Part shown: one piece after another, positions 38,985 to 49,489 of the stretch
Layout: the number at the start of each line of letters is the position of its first letter
How positions within the stretch are numbered: the first letter of the stretch is position 1
Assembly: GCA_021234155.1 (NCBI GenBank)
Contig: JAJEKV010000011.1
Span: 20,354,677-20,418,676 of the forward strand
Direction of reading: 5' to 3'
Source: Isoetes taiwanensis
Lineage: Eukaryota; Streptophyta; Lycopodiopsida; Isoetales; Isoetaceae
Length of the DNA: 64,000 nucleotides
Made by a program: the position numbers and the translations under genes
The notes under the pieces: model-generated
The model's input: only the letters and a program-made list of their open reading frames with translations
Told to the model about the DNA's origin: nothing
The model's database searches: none

Positions 38985-39302
38985 ATGTCCAAAGCTGGCA
39001 GACCTGAGGGCGCTCAGAACAAGGGTCTGACCAGAGCCAAGCTTACTGAATTCCTGAGAAGAAATGGGTTAGAGCATGGAAGCACTCAGCCTACTAAGGC
39101 TCAACTTATTGAGTTATGCAAGCAGCACGGTTTGGATCCTAATAGGGATAAGAACGACCCTGGCATCAAAAGATTCATACCAGGGCAGGAGCAGAACAGC
39201 AAAACTCTGAGAATTTCTGAAGCTCCTACTAGCAATATTGAGGTGGTACCACTGTTTGATGAGGATTTTGACACTGATGATGAGGAGATCCAGCCGAACC
39301 AG
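38985..39302 (+). CDS. PLE ORF1 first exon, third family (GRP + SAP-like)
   Basis: 106 codons from ATG 38985 to a phase-0 donor CAG|GTCTCA. It combines the AT-hook-like start of family 1 (MSKAGRPEGAQNKG) with the two-helix segment of PLE 2 (LTRAKLTEFLRRNGLEHGS, then KAQLIELCKQHGLDPN), and ends in the acidic EDFDTDDEEIQPNQ. This intermediate form ties the families together and makes a DNA-binding N-terminal exon plausible. The SAP assignment is by helix pattern only. No RT of this family lies in the window. Confidence 0.6.
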
Positions 39303-40050
39303 GTCTCATTTTAGGCTTAGATTCTTACTATTGCATCTTATCCTTTGGACATTTTTGCACTAAAGTTTGCATTTACTGGGTTGGCTCTGCAATACACTTG
39401 AATTTTTATTGAGTCTTTTGATGCCTGTTTACTCAATTTGGATTAATTCTTGTCATGAATACTCCTCGTTTAATCATTGTCTTTAGTAATCTTATTGTTA
39501 GGCTGCTGTTTTAGTTGTAGATTGTTAATAAATCCTTACCTAATGATAGAATAAATCTGGTTTATCTATGACTCCCTTATGGTATTAAGTGTTCTGTTAG
39601 TACGATTCCTTATGTTTTATGATTATGTGTTTATACTAGTCGTTTGACTGTAGTCCTGTGTAAATGGTTAAGGGTTTAAATCAGCCCCTCTGATCTACAT
39701 TATTGGTCATCCCCATAATTTGTTTTACTTAAAGCCTAGCTATGTTTAATGGTGGTTTTCACATGCTGGCCAAATCTGCTATCGGAGCACCCTGATCTGC
39801 ATGTTGCCTTTAATAACAGGACCTATTAGTATAGAATCATCTCCTTTGTTTTAACTTAGTTGCCATAGGTTTACCTGTAAATTAATATGTCTAATCCATT
39901 AGTAATTAGTGGTACACGAACAAGCCCTGAAAGGATTGTGTCATTGTTTTGGATTTCTGTACATATTTCTGCTTTGGTAGCTGTTTGCTTACTGAAATTC
40001 CATGGACGAGCAGCTCTACTTCTCTTCTATTGCTGGTTTGTAACTATGGG
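39303..40050 (+). other. Stretch after third-family exon, no recognised gene
   Basis: Presumed intron and following PLE sequence. AT-rich. A short frame at 39887-40075 is unrecognised. It ends where the CACGTG repeat begins. Confidence 0.35.
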
Positions 40051-40345
40051 ACGTCGCATGCCACGTGACACGTGAAATATACACGTGGAATATACACGTG
40101 GAACATCAACAAAATCCACGCCAAGCGTCGTAAAGCCACGCGTATACGCCGCATGCGACGTGACACGCGGAACGTATTAATGGGGAACGTACACGTGGAA
40201 TATACACGCAGCGTAAAAAGCCATCGCATACGCCGCAGATGCGACGCGGACACGTGGAATATACACGGGAAAATTCAAAAATCCACAGATAGAAAAGCCA
40301 CGCGGCAAAAAAAAGCCGTGGATACGCCGCATGCGACGGTAGGGG
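40051..40345. repeat. CACGTG-rich tandem repeat
   Basis: About three and a half copies of a unit of 75-105 bp built from CGCCGCATGCGACG, GACACGTGGAATATACACG and an AAAGCCACG word (starts near 40051, 40148, 40222, 40327). It holds six CACGTG palindromes, the core of plant G-box sites. GC-rich within an AT-rich setting. It may be a MITE terminus or satellite piece rather than a promoter. Confidence 0.75.
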
Positions 40346-40530
40346 AAAAAAAAATATATATATATATATATTTATATAAAAAATATAAATATAAAAATAT
40401 TTTTAAATAATCACAAAAGTGTTTTTATATTCATATTTTTAAATAGTCACAAAATTATTTTTATATTTATATTTTTAAATAATCACAAAAGTGAATTGTA
40501 TTTATATTTTTAAATAATCACAAAAGACTC
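40346..40530. repeat. ~45-bp AT-rich tandem repeat
   Basis: TATTTTTAAATAATCACAAAAG..TTTTTATATT is repeated about four times after a short TA run. Confidence 0.75.
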
Positions 40531-42990
40531 GTTAAGAGGAGTATCCACCCTTTTTAGCCTAGAGCTAATCTCTCTCTCTCGGATTCAAAGTGGAGTAGTC
40601 ATCCGAAAGGCGATTGGATGGCTCTCCAAAGAATGTTTGCGCATCCTCTCGCCCCGAGCCCCATGTCATGCTCTAGACCTTCATTCATATCCGCCATCGC
40701 TTCCTATAAAACCAAAAAGAATATGGCGCTAATGTAGTTCATAGAATTATAATAATTTTCTACAACGCACTTCCCAAGATTCCCGCCGGCGGGAGAGTTC
40801 CCTCGTCGTATAACCGTTGATACAGATAAACAGCCCCACGCCCGCGGCTACTTGTACGCGGCGTCTTGTTAGGGGCAAACCCGTATAGATGTTCCTATGA
40901 CAATATAACGAGTATTAGCTAGTGACATTTAAAGTTCTTATTAAAATTAATGTGAACTAATATAGCTCTTACGAATCTATGGAAAAACCCCTTTATGATC
41001 ACGGAGCTCAAATGAGACGCTTTTCGCCACTTTTAGTTGCTTTGTCGTAACCGGGAAGCTCTATGTTTGTTTTCGATCCTTTGCACGCTCAATGCAACTG
41101 ATTGCAAGGCACACAACATTATCACAAGTTAAAGTGAACGAATGACAAAAAAATAAGAAATACCTTGATATCTTCCTTTGTGGAGATTAAGTGGTTTAGG
41201 ACTTTGACCAATCGCCTCCTTCTTTTCGCAAGTCCGCTTCAGTTCCTTGACCACATGGTGCCTTTGACATAAATCGATAGATCAACGCAATATCAAAATA
41301 ATAAAAACAAGACTATGACTAGGTCATGTACCTCCTTTTTTCGTATAAGTCGCCCATCATCGGTGAGCTTCTTCCGCTTAAACGCCTTTGCTTTTTCTAT
41401 CTCCTCGAAACTCTGTTTCATTTTATTTTGACGCCTCTATAATTTCGCGTTGGTCATAAGCGCCAGCCACTCCCCTATACCGCGGGAGGCCATAAACGAG
41501 ATATTATTTGTGACCGCGTCCCTCGATGTAGTATAAAAGACACTTCCCTCATCATCCTTCTTAGGAAGAGCGCCCCCCAAGCATAAATGGTGGGTATATA
41601 AAAGCGTGTTTATGTCTCACCGGTCAATATACATATCCCGGCCCGATTAAGAACCTTTTGAGCACTTTACAATGTATTCTAAGTGAAGAGAATGAACAAA
41701 ACAACAAATTTAGATGACAAAGTACTAATATTTAAGGTTGATATCTTAAATAATATGTTCACATAACTTACATTTATTAATATGATAGTCGGGTATATTC
41801 GGGGCCAAATCACCCGCAGACTTACGCGGTCTAAAACAAAGCGAAATGGACGCTTCTTCTTCAGTGACACGTGGACGCCGTTTCGATCCTTCCCTCCAAG
41901 TCGCGAGCGACCATGTTCTTCTTCGAATCCCAACCCCTGGATGATCGTCATGATCTTGAACGCTAGAGTCTGTTGTTCCACTACTTTTGACCTGGAAGTA
42001 ATGAGAGAATGAGCATCTTTAACATGCCGCAAACCAAATAAATGTTTGGTACGTAGTGGATATATATTTACCGCTGAAATCTTCCTCCAAGTTCCTTGCA
42101 TTAGAAAAATCTATTCCCGCCTCTTGTCTAGAACGGAGTCCATACTTACATCTAGCGTTCTCAATATTCTCGCGAGAACGTGGAGGCCGATAATCAACAC
42201 TATGTCGTTGGGGAATAGGAGCGAGGTCGCCTAACCGGGCGCTGGTGTCAAAGAGGCAAAATATGCTGCAATTTGGTCTCTCTCTACGGAGACATGTTTG
42301 CGGCGAGGAAGGCGGAGCTACAGAGGAGCTGCAGTAAGCAAAAATATCATGCAAAAACAATTCATTTATTTATTATTTTTATAAAAGCTATCTTAATACC
42401 CAAACCTGCCGGGTGTAGTGACAGTGGAGGTTGGCGCCTTGGAACATCAAAGACGATTGCCCCTACCTCGAAGTCCTCCTCTTATTTTCTAAACTCGCCC
42501 CTTTCCTCTACACAACAAATTAAAACTCCATGCATAAACTCACATACCTAATTAGAGGGTAAAGCGATAAATAAAAACTACATAAATACTTACCTTCGCC
42601 TTCGCCATTCTCCCAGACGATTGCGATTACCTCTATTCATCACCGAGAAAAAGAGCACACCTAGATCAAAAGAAATTGTGAGAGAAACATTTGATAACCA
42701 TGAATAATATTGGTTGCAATAATAGAATGATACTTACAAACCATACGTGATGAAAAATAGTATTTTCATGGTTCAAATGTGCCACTAATGAGCCCCGGCT
42801 GCACTTATCGGTAGCCTTGACCGCCTTGACCGGGCGGAGGGGGAGACGATAACGCCATGAATATTGCATCAGCCAGAAAGAGGGCCACAATGAGGAAAAA
42901 ACCGCTAAGAATTGAGCCTCCGCCATGACTATATATATTAATTTGAACATAATGAGAATTAGCGAGAAAAAGCTTTGAACAAGTGTCTTT
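40531..42990 (-). other. Unrecognised coding-like remnants
   Basis: Several minus-strand frames have protein-like composition (for example GGALPKKDDEGSVFYTTSRD near 41560, and RKVVEQQTLAFKIMTIIQGL-type readings near 41950 with competing frames). Short runs are separated by stops and AG/GT sites. I do not recognise a family. It could be a decayed DNA transposon or captured gene. Confidence 0.25.
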
Positions 42991-43059
42991 GAATAAATAC
43001 CTAAATTTATATTCTTATCTTCTTATTTATATTAAAAAGTATCTCAGATATATGTATGG

Positions 43060-43365
43060 GGTGCATATCGAACTCTAGGTTGCCATATTATCGTGCCATG
43101 TATCATGTCATACAATCAACCCTAAATTATCCCACGCGGGCATTTTAGTGCCACATCATGAAACCCTACGCTATGCGGTGGCACATCATCAAACCCTAGG
43201 TTGTGTCACGTCACACTTCCTATTGCCACATCATAGTAAGTGTTATAAATCATCAAACCCTAGTTATAGTGCCACATCATCAAAACCCTATATTGTGCCA
43301 CATGGCATTTACAATCTAGGGTTTGATGATGTAGCACACAAAACCTAGGGTTTGACGCCCCAGAA
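43060..43365. repeat. Degenerate GCCACATCATCAAACCCTAG repeats, both orientations
   Basis: The phrase (or TGCCACATCATGAAACCCTA) recurs near 43150, 43182, 43250 and 43270 in one orientation and inverted near 43315-43352 (CTAGGGTTTGATGATGTAGC). Each copy holds AAACCCTA, the plant telomeric-repeat/telo-box word. The inverted end could pair with the direct copies to form a foldback. Confidence 0.7.
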
Positions 43366-44744
43366 TTTACACTTTTATCTACAAGTTATGATTAATAATT
43401 TATTTACCATTAATAATAATTTTTTTGATTAATAAATTACTTTTTTCATTAGTAATTTTGAATAAAAACATTTATTGGTTGCAACAAGCCTCAAATAGGA
43501 AGACAAAATTATATTAATCACTTCTTGCAAGCATTTAACAAGAGCTTAGCCATCTCAAGTGGATCACCACACTTCATATGTCTCTCTCACAACTATATCG
43601 TAAGAAAGCCCTCGCTGCTTTTGAACACATCGACGACGCTGATCCATGTGCACCAGCTCTCTATCCATCATCATTTGGACCTTCATATGTTGGATGATGT
43701 CCAATGTGCTAGAGTATCTGGCCGGGTTGGGTTTATCTCAACACACAACCCCATAAGCCGCATTGCCCGGACAAAATCAAGGAGCATCTCGTAAATGTAG
43801 CCCAGGGAATATATGTCGATATCTCATGCCCCCATGATGCTTGGTCATCCGATGATGATGTAAAAAACTCTTTCCCCACCAAGGATATCGCACCGCTCCA
43901 TCTTGTAGTGTATAACGGCTCTTCAATTTGGGCATTCGCTCCTTGCAAAAAAAAAAAATGGAGGGCCGTGGTCCCAATCACCAATAGCCACCCACACATT
44001 TGTAAGGGAGTCATCAAAATGGAGTTTGACCCTTTGCAATTGAGCTTTGTGTGTGTCCAACCTGAGCGTGGATGGCATAGACTTCTTCTGCAAGAGCGAG
44101 AGCTATTTCTCGGGACGCACTTATACACGAAGTCTCATTTTGGCTTTCCACTCGCACTTATCTTCATATCAGCCCTTCTTGGAGCACTATGCATTGCATT
44201 TGACCATCTCCTATAAGAAGAGAATTGGCTCCTAAGATGGTCAAGTAATTCGCAAAGGTTCCTCCATTCATGAATGGCAAGACTACCATTGGTCCCCTCG
44301 TGGGCTCATCTCCACAAAAGACCCTCGGGGGCAAGTCCAAGGGTGTGGCCAATGCTGGACTTGGGCTCTTGAAACGGATATACTTGTCACCAACAACCAT
44401 GATGCAGCTCTATCTTGGCCTCTCCACACAATGCCAAGATAATAGTCATCTTGATTAAAGTACGGGTTCCCAAGATCCGGATTTGGTATATCCGCAATCT
44501 TGTTTACTACCAATGCACTTTAGAACGCTTACAAAGATCCACAGAATGCCGTCAATAAATGCAAAGACATTTATCGTGAGCATGTAATGATAATCTAGCC
44601 CCGCACCAATAGAGCTCCCACCATGGATAAGACTATCTAACTCCTTCACCTGCTCATCATTGAGATCAAGCATCGCCATCTTGTGATCTTTATGTCGGAC
44701 CTTTGCACTTCGCCACGAATTAGCCCATCGTCCCCACATATGCC
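43366..44744. other. Stretch without recognised gene
   Basis: Both strands carry frames of 60-130 codons, none with a family signature. On the minus strand LRLDTHKAQLQRVKLHFDDS followed by LTNVWVAIGDWDHGPPFFF (near 44070-43960) looks protein-like but is interrupted by stops. It may be one decayed gene with 44745-45032. Confidence 0.3.
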
Positions 44745-45032
44745 TCAAAGATAGGGGCTCATAAGTGGCACTTTATACTTAAGTAGCATCCTCAATTCGC
44801 TCGATTGCAAACCCAAGACTTTAAGTTCTTTTCTCATCATATCTTCCAACTCGCACTCATGCTCGCCACCTCCCACATAATTCGCACCGACATTTTTCTC
44901 AACCGATGCTACAAAACGGTTAATTCGATCATCGGGCTTGTATATGTCGCTCCGGCCTGGCCAGGCGGCGAATATTTGATTGATGAGGATGCGCCTAATT
45001 TCACTAAGCATCTCTGTCCTTATCGAGGCCAT
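44745..45032 (-). CDS. Unrecognised small protein or exon
   Basis: Minus-strand frame from ATG 45032: MASIRTEMLSEIRRILINQI then FAAWPGRSDIYKPDDRINRF, ending ..LRMLLKYKVPLMSPYL. Polar and charged, 95 codons, with protein-like composition. The neighbouring minus frame 44455-44748 (..LDLNDEQVKELDSLIHGG..) could be its continuation in another frame. No family recognised. Confidence 0.3.
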   Translation of the reverse strand: MASIRTEMLSEIRRILINQIFAAWPGRSDIYKPDDRINRFVASVEKNVGANYVGGGEHECELEDMMRKELKVLGLQSSELRMLLKYKVPLMSPYL

Positions 45033-45089
45033 TTTTATGCCTACAAACAAAACAAAAAATAATGAATACAAAAAGCCAAGCATGCACAA

Positions 45090-45777
45090 AGTAAATGCAA
45101 CATAATAATGACAATATCAAACATGTATGCACTATATAATCATTACTTATAACACGCTATGCCGACTAATACCTTATCCGATCCGCCCCAAAAGCAAAAA
45201 AAAAAAAAGAAGAAGAAACAAGAAAAACTAAATAGGTTAGATTAGGGTATTCGCACTCCACTGGCCAATTTACATTCAGATACTAGTTAATTAGTTAGCG
45301 ATAGTCCCTAAATTTAGTTAACTTTATTAACCAAAAACACTACCTAAACTTATCTTCGCACCTTGTTCTGATTAGTTAGCAAAATTAACTAAAAATTAAC
45401 TAAATTAGAAATTAGCAAAGATAGAGGTCACTTTAAGTTTAGTTAATTGTACATATAATTTTTATGCCTTTGGCTAACTTAACTAGACATGTTCAAATAA
45501 TTTAGTTAATTAGTTAAGTTATTTTTTACCAAAGCTTTTAGTGCTAATTAGTACTACATTAAGTTAGCCTAACCTATTTTTTTTTAACTAGCACGGGTGT
45601 GAAGGGAATCATCCAAGCCATCGTTAACTTAACCTAGCCCTAGCTACCTCTAGCTAAAACCGACAATAAACGTGAATTAAGGCCCAACACCGGGTCCTCC
45701 CCACTTTTCATGGAGGAGCCGACCATGTCCTTGCCAGAAGCGATCCCGGCTTGGGAAGCCTTTTTCTCGCAAGAACA
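45090..45777. other. AT-rich stretch with recurrent TTAGTTAA words
   Basis: Between 45280 and 45560 the words TAGTTAA/TTAACTA occur many times in both orientations. No gene seen. Confidence 0.5.
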
Positions 45778-46017
45778 CTAATTTGTGATAGGCTTTCCCG
45801 GTGCCCACATGTCCGATGTGCGAATTTTTGGGGTTGAGAATTCAAATTCATGCAGGGCAAGATTTGCAAACTCAAAATCAGAGACGGAAATATCCTCCGG
45901 AGCGCTAGAACTAGAAGCAAGCATGTGATCTGGGATTGCACATGAAAGATTTGGGCATAGATTAATAGTACCAAAATCAAAATCATTGGCAGATTGAAGG
46001 GTCTGTGCAGAAGCCAT
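45778..46017 (-). CDS. Possible first exon, unrecognised
   Basis: Minus-strand frame with a true ATG at 46017: MASAQTLQSANDFDFGTINL and ..APEDISVSDFEFANLALHEF... It is polar, acidic and serine-rich, plausible as the N-terminus of a plant protein, followed by a stop after 79 codons. No homologue recognised; single piece only. Confidence 0.3.
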   Translation of the reverse strand: MASAQTLQSANDFDFGTINLCPNLSCAIPDHMLASSSSAPEDISVSDFEFANLALHEFEFSTPKIRTSDMWAPGKPITN

Positions 46018-47654
46018 GGCAAATATGCAGAGGACATATCAATGGTTGATTTTATATCTCAACATTATTAGTTCCCAAGTTGTGGGAGCCATTGATTGGC
46101 GGCATATTCCTAGTATTGTGCCAGATCCATGGCTATTAACAATTTCCCAAAAATTCACCATGCCATTCCCTATGGCTAAATCAGACTGCTTGTGCTAAGC
46201 CAAACTGCCCCAATCGACCCTGCATTGCTCCCCCAATTAATCCTACAGTCAATCCAAAATTACAAACTGCTTGAATGAATCCTGCTGCCAAAATCAATCT
46301 TGCGTAATCTCGGAATCAATCATCTTCATAGCAACTGGATGCACCTCTACAACGTACAGACATGGCTGTTTACGCCAGGGCTGAAGGATTCGACAATTAC
46401 ACAATTACGGCTGTTCTTCCCGCTTTGTTCCCACCCAAAAATTCATTCAACAGGGAAAAGAGGGGAGGAAGGGTGAACCGTAAATTGTAAGCATCGAAAT
46501 CCAATGAAAAAAATTACTGAGTCGGCTGAATCAGAGTGCGAATCGGCTGATATAAGTAGTAGAAAACGAAAGTTAAACTACTACAAGGCATATCAGAGTG
46601 AAGCTTAATAGGTGTGTAAATATAATAACAAAATCGACCAGCTCTTTAAGACCAGATCAATGAATTTCGCTTGCTGCATCATCCATCTTGGAAATGGACA
46701 AGAAGTTGGCTTCAAGGTGTGGTACATGCAGGACATTCTTAAGAAAGAGCCTGCCTTATGGCAGTTCAAGGTTCATACTACCAACTCCTACAATGCCCAA
46801 TTTTCCTTTTCCTATCCTTGTTTTTATGCCTTGAATTGACTATCAAAACATGACTTTGAACTATGGTTAAGCCACTTCACCCTCCGGCCATGGAGGGCAA
46901 CCCTCCGTGCGCAGCACCTTGTTGGAATTATAAAGTACTTATTAAATTACTATACGTTAAGTACCTTCTGTAATTTTTAGAACTATTATTTCTTGTATTG
47001 CACGTGAAATAGTTGCAATAACAACTAGTATGAAGAACTTCAAGTTTTAAATAATGAACCAGAATATATTACTTTAGAAAATTAAGTATTTCTTAAAGTT
47101 TTCAATCCAAAATATGTCTATTTAAGAGTGATATATTCTAGTCTGCAATCTACACCCACAGACAAATAAATTCAAGTAATTGTTGCTCATTTGTTGCATC
47201 TAAAGCTATTAACCGCCGCTGACCTCTGTATTTCTTTCCTAGCATGAAGCTATTAAAGTATTAAGGAGAAGGTTTGCCTCCTACCATGACAAAACAAGGA
47301 GAAAGGTGGGTCTGCATCTCCATCTCCATTCCGATTCAACAGCCAGGGTAAGAAGAAAGAGGAAAAAACGCAAGGGTTTTGGGTTTTTATTTGCAAGAAG
47401 ATTATGTGCTTTTTTTTCCTTTTTAACTACAATTCCATAATTTTCCTAATGTCTAAAATCTTCTAATGTGTTTTTTACACCTATTCTTTAATATATAATG
47501 ATGTATTTTTCCTAATGTATAATTTTACCAATTCTATTGGTCTAATGTCATTTGGACGGTTTTTTTTATATAAAGTACGTATCATATGTATTGTACGTAT
47601 TAATACGTTAAGTACGGTATTAATAAAACAAGAGCTTAATTTGACCTGGTCCAA
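46018..47654. other. Stretch without recognised gene
   Basis: AT-rich; frames under 120 codons without signatures. The plus frame 46612-46839 (..HLGNGQEVGFKVWYMQDIL..) is protein-like but isolated. Confidence 0.35.
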
Positions 47655-48948
47655 CTTATAGGTATAGTAATGATAGTACCGCGGAGGAAGGTACGGACGA
47701 CGAACGTAAAAATACGGTGCGTAAACAACACTGATCTGGATGTGAAGCCTCAACACTAGAGGAAATATAGAAATCAGGCAAAGATACAGCAGGAGGCTGT
47801 TCCACCCCAGCAACAGGCTCTCCATCAGTGTCCATCACTACCTGCAACTAAGAAGCAAACGGCCATGAAAAAAAAAAAAACCGCATACTAGAAAGCTAAC
47901 AAACATGATCACCCAACAGCCATGGTGCAATCACCCCTGTGCACGGGGATGAAATCCACACCAGGCTCCAAAACAACTACATCATCACTGTCATGACTGT
48001 AAGACTCATCACAAACATCCTCGAAATTAATGTCTTGCTCATCCTCAGGTATGGTATCATCCCAATACCTTCTCCTCCCAGGCCCATTTCGCTCTTCAGT
48101 GTATTTAACCCAAAGAAGCCCGCATAAAATAGTTCTCATGTCGAGGGCATGCACCGAGAAGGATTTAGCAAAGACCTCTCCATGCAAAGACGGACACGGT
48201 GCTCATTAATGTGGGCGTGATTGGAAGGATGATCCAAGAACCTGATAGTGTGAACTTACCGGAACGGATCATTCTGGCCAATGTAAACAGGAGGCTAGCA
48301 GTCATCTTACGGTTGCCATGATAGTTAACATAATGGGCAGCACGATTAAGCAAATTCTTATTATCAAGAACCACTAAGTTTTTGGTGTCACCAGCTCCCC
48401 ATCTTAAGTATAAATCCTTACCTTTCTCAATGGCATCCTCACTGATATTATGAAGGTGGCAAACATAGTGGACCTTTCCAAAATCTTTCATACAATAACC
48501 AATCATGCCTTCAAAACAGTGAAGGCGGGTATTCTTCAAGGCTTTACAGACCAGGATCACACCAGGAGGTTTACAAGCCCAGTTAAATTCCTTCTTTATG
48601 GCATCATTCATGGCCCTAGGGGTTTTAAAATGCCCTCTAAAGACAGCCTGACAGTGCAAGTGGTCTACAGTAGCACCCCTTTCCATGGCTACAGCTCCGG
48701 CAACACACCTCCTATCACAAAATCCGACAAGGCCATCATAGAAACTCACAGGGACATCCCCGCCTGCACAAACCTAGGGTCACACTCACATCTATCAGGT
48801 TCCAATCCTGATCAGCAAAGAAATCCTGGCCTCTCTCTCCGGAATTGGAATTCAACACATGGCTCACAGAAGCAGGGCTAGAGGAACGACCACTCTGAGC
48901 TTTTCTAGCTGCCCTCTTCATCGACATAGCAGATAAAAACAATGCCAC
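47655..48948 (-). CDS. HUH endonuclease (Rep-like), probable Replitron transposase, frameshifted
   Basis: Minus-strand gene for a single-tyrosine HUH nuclease, the enzyme class that nicks DNA to start rolling-circle transposition. N-to-C: NLIDVSVTLGL (motif I-like, near 48790), FYDGLVGFCDRRCVAGAVAM (48745-48690), HUH motif DHLHCQAVFRGHF (HLH at about 48654-48662), CFEGMIGYCMKDFGKVHY with the candidate catalytic Tyr (YCMKD, 48490-48504), then LYLRWGAGDTKNLV and LARMIRSGKFTLSGSWI. The layout matches Rep proteins of Replitrons and CRESS viruses; no helicase domain follows. Frame changes near 48760 and 48175-48190 split it. After an acidic stretch (IPEDEQDINFEDV) and a likely intron, a final exon (47840-47720) reads VVMDTDGEPVAGVEQPPAVS. 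Clear as an HUH protein; Replitron assignment is inference. Confidence 0.72.
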
Positions 48949-49388
48949 AAAAACAACAAGCTTACCTCTGTCTTCTTCAACACTGCACCTCCGCTCCCCG
49001 CCAACGCCCGCGACCCCAACTTATGCACCCAAACAAATAAGGAAACAAACCAGAAAGCGTACACATCACCAGGAGCTCCGCCATCCCTGCAGAAGCCCAA
49101 GGAAAAACCACCACTTGCGCCCAACCAGCGTTCCAGAACTCCAATATGCCCACCCAAGATTCCTAGTTGGGAATCCTAGTTGCCACCGTCAGCAACACTT
49201 AACCATTAAGAAATCTTATGGTATAACTATACCATTCCTAATTTCGGACACATTATAAGGCTGTGATTGAACAAGCAAGCAGTAGTTCCACATGATAAAA
49301 GGCGACCTTTTCCGAAAAAGGCGCTTATATTATATTATTATGAGCATTGGAGGGCGCTCACACTATCTCCCCCCGATTTGGCTTATTA
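48949..49388. other. Upstream of HUH gene, no recognised gene
   Basis: Minus-strand frame 48918-49157 overlaps this stretch but lacks a signature. It may hold the 5' end or terminus of the HUH element. No obvious terminal repeats by eye. Confidence 0.3.
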
Positions 49389-49489
49389 AACAAATCGCTG
49401 GAAACCCTTCCGGGGTTCAATATGGAAACCCTTCCGGATTTCCATTGAACCCCGGAAGGGTTTCCATATTGAACCCCGGAAGGGTTTCC
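49389..49489. repeat. GGAAACCCTTCC foldback (near-perfect inverted repeat)
   Basis: TGGAAACCCTTCCGGGGTTC-AATATGGAAACCCTTCCGG on the left pairs almost perfectly with its reverse complement ending at 49489, around a short ATTTCCATTGAA spacer. The same words recur at 51905-52335. Confidence 0.85.

Noticed and set aside
43525-44216. Overlapping plus and minus frames of 90-130 codons as real genes
   Set aside because: No family signature on either strand, frames compete, and stops interrupt the more protein-like minus reading; left as unassigned.
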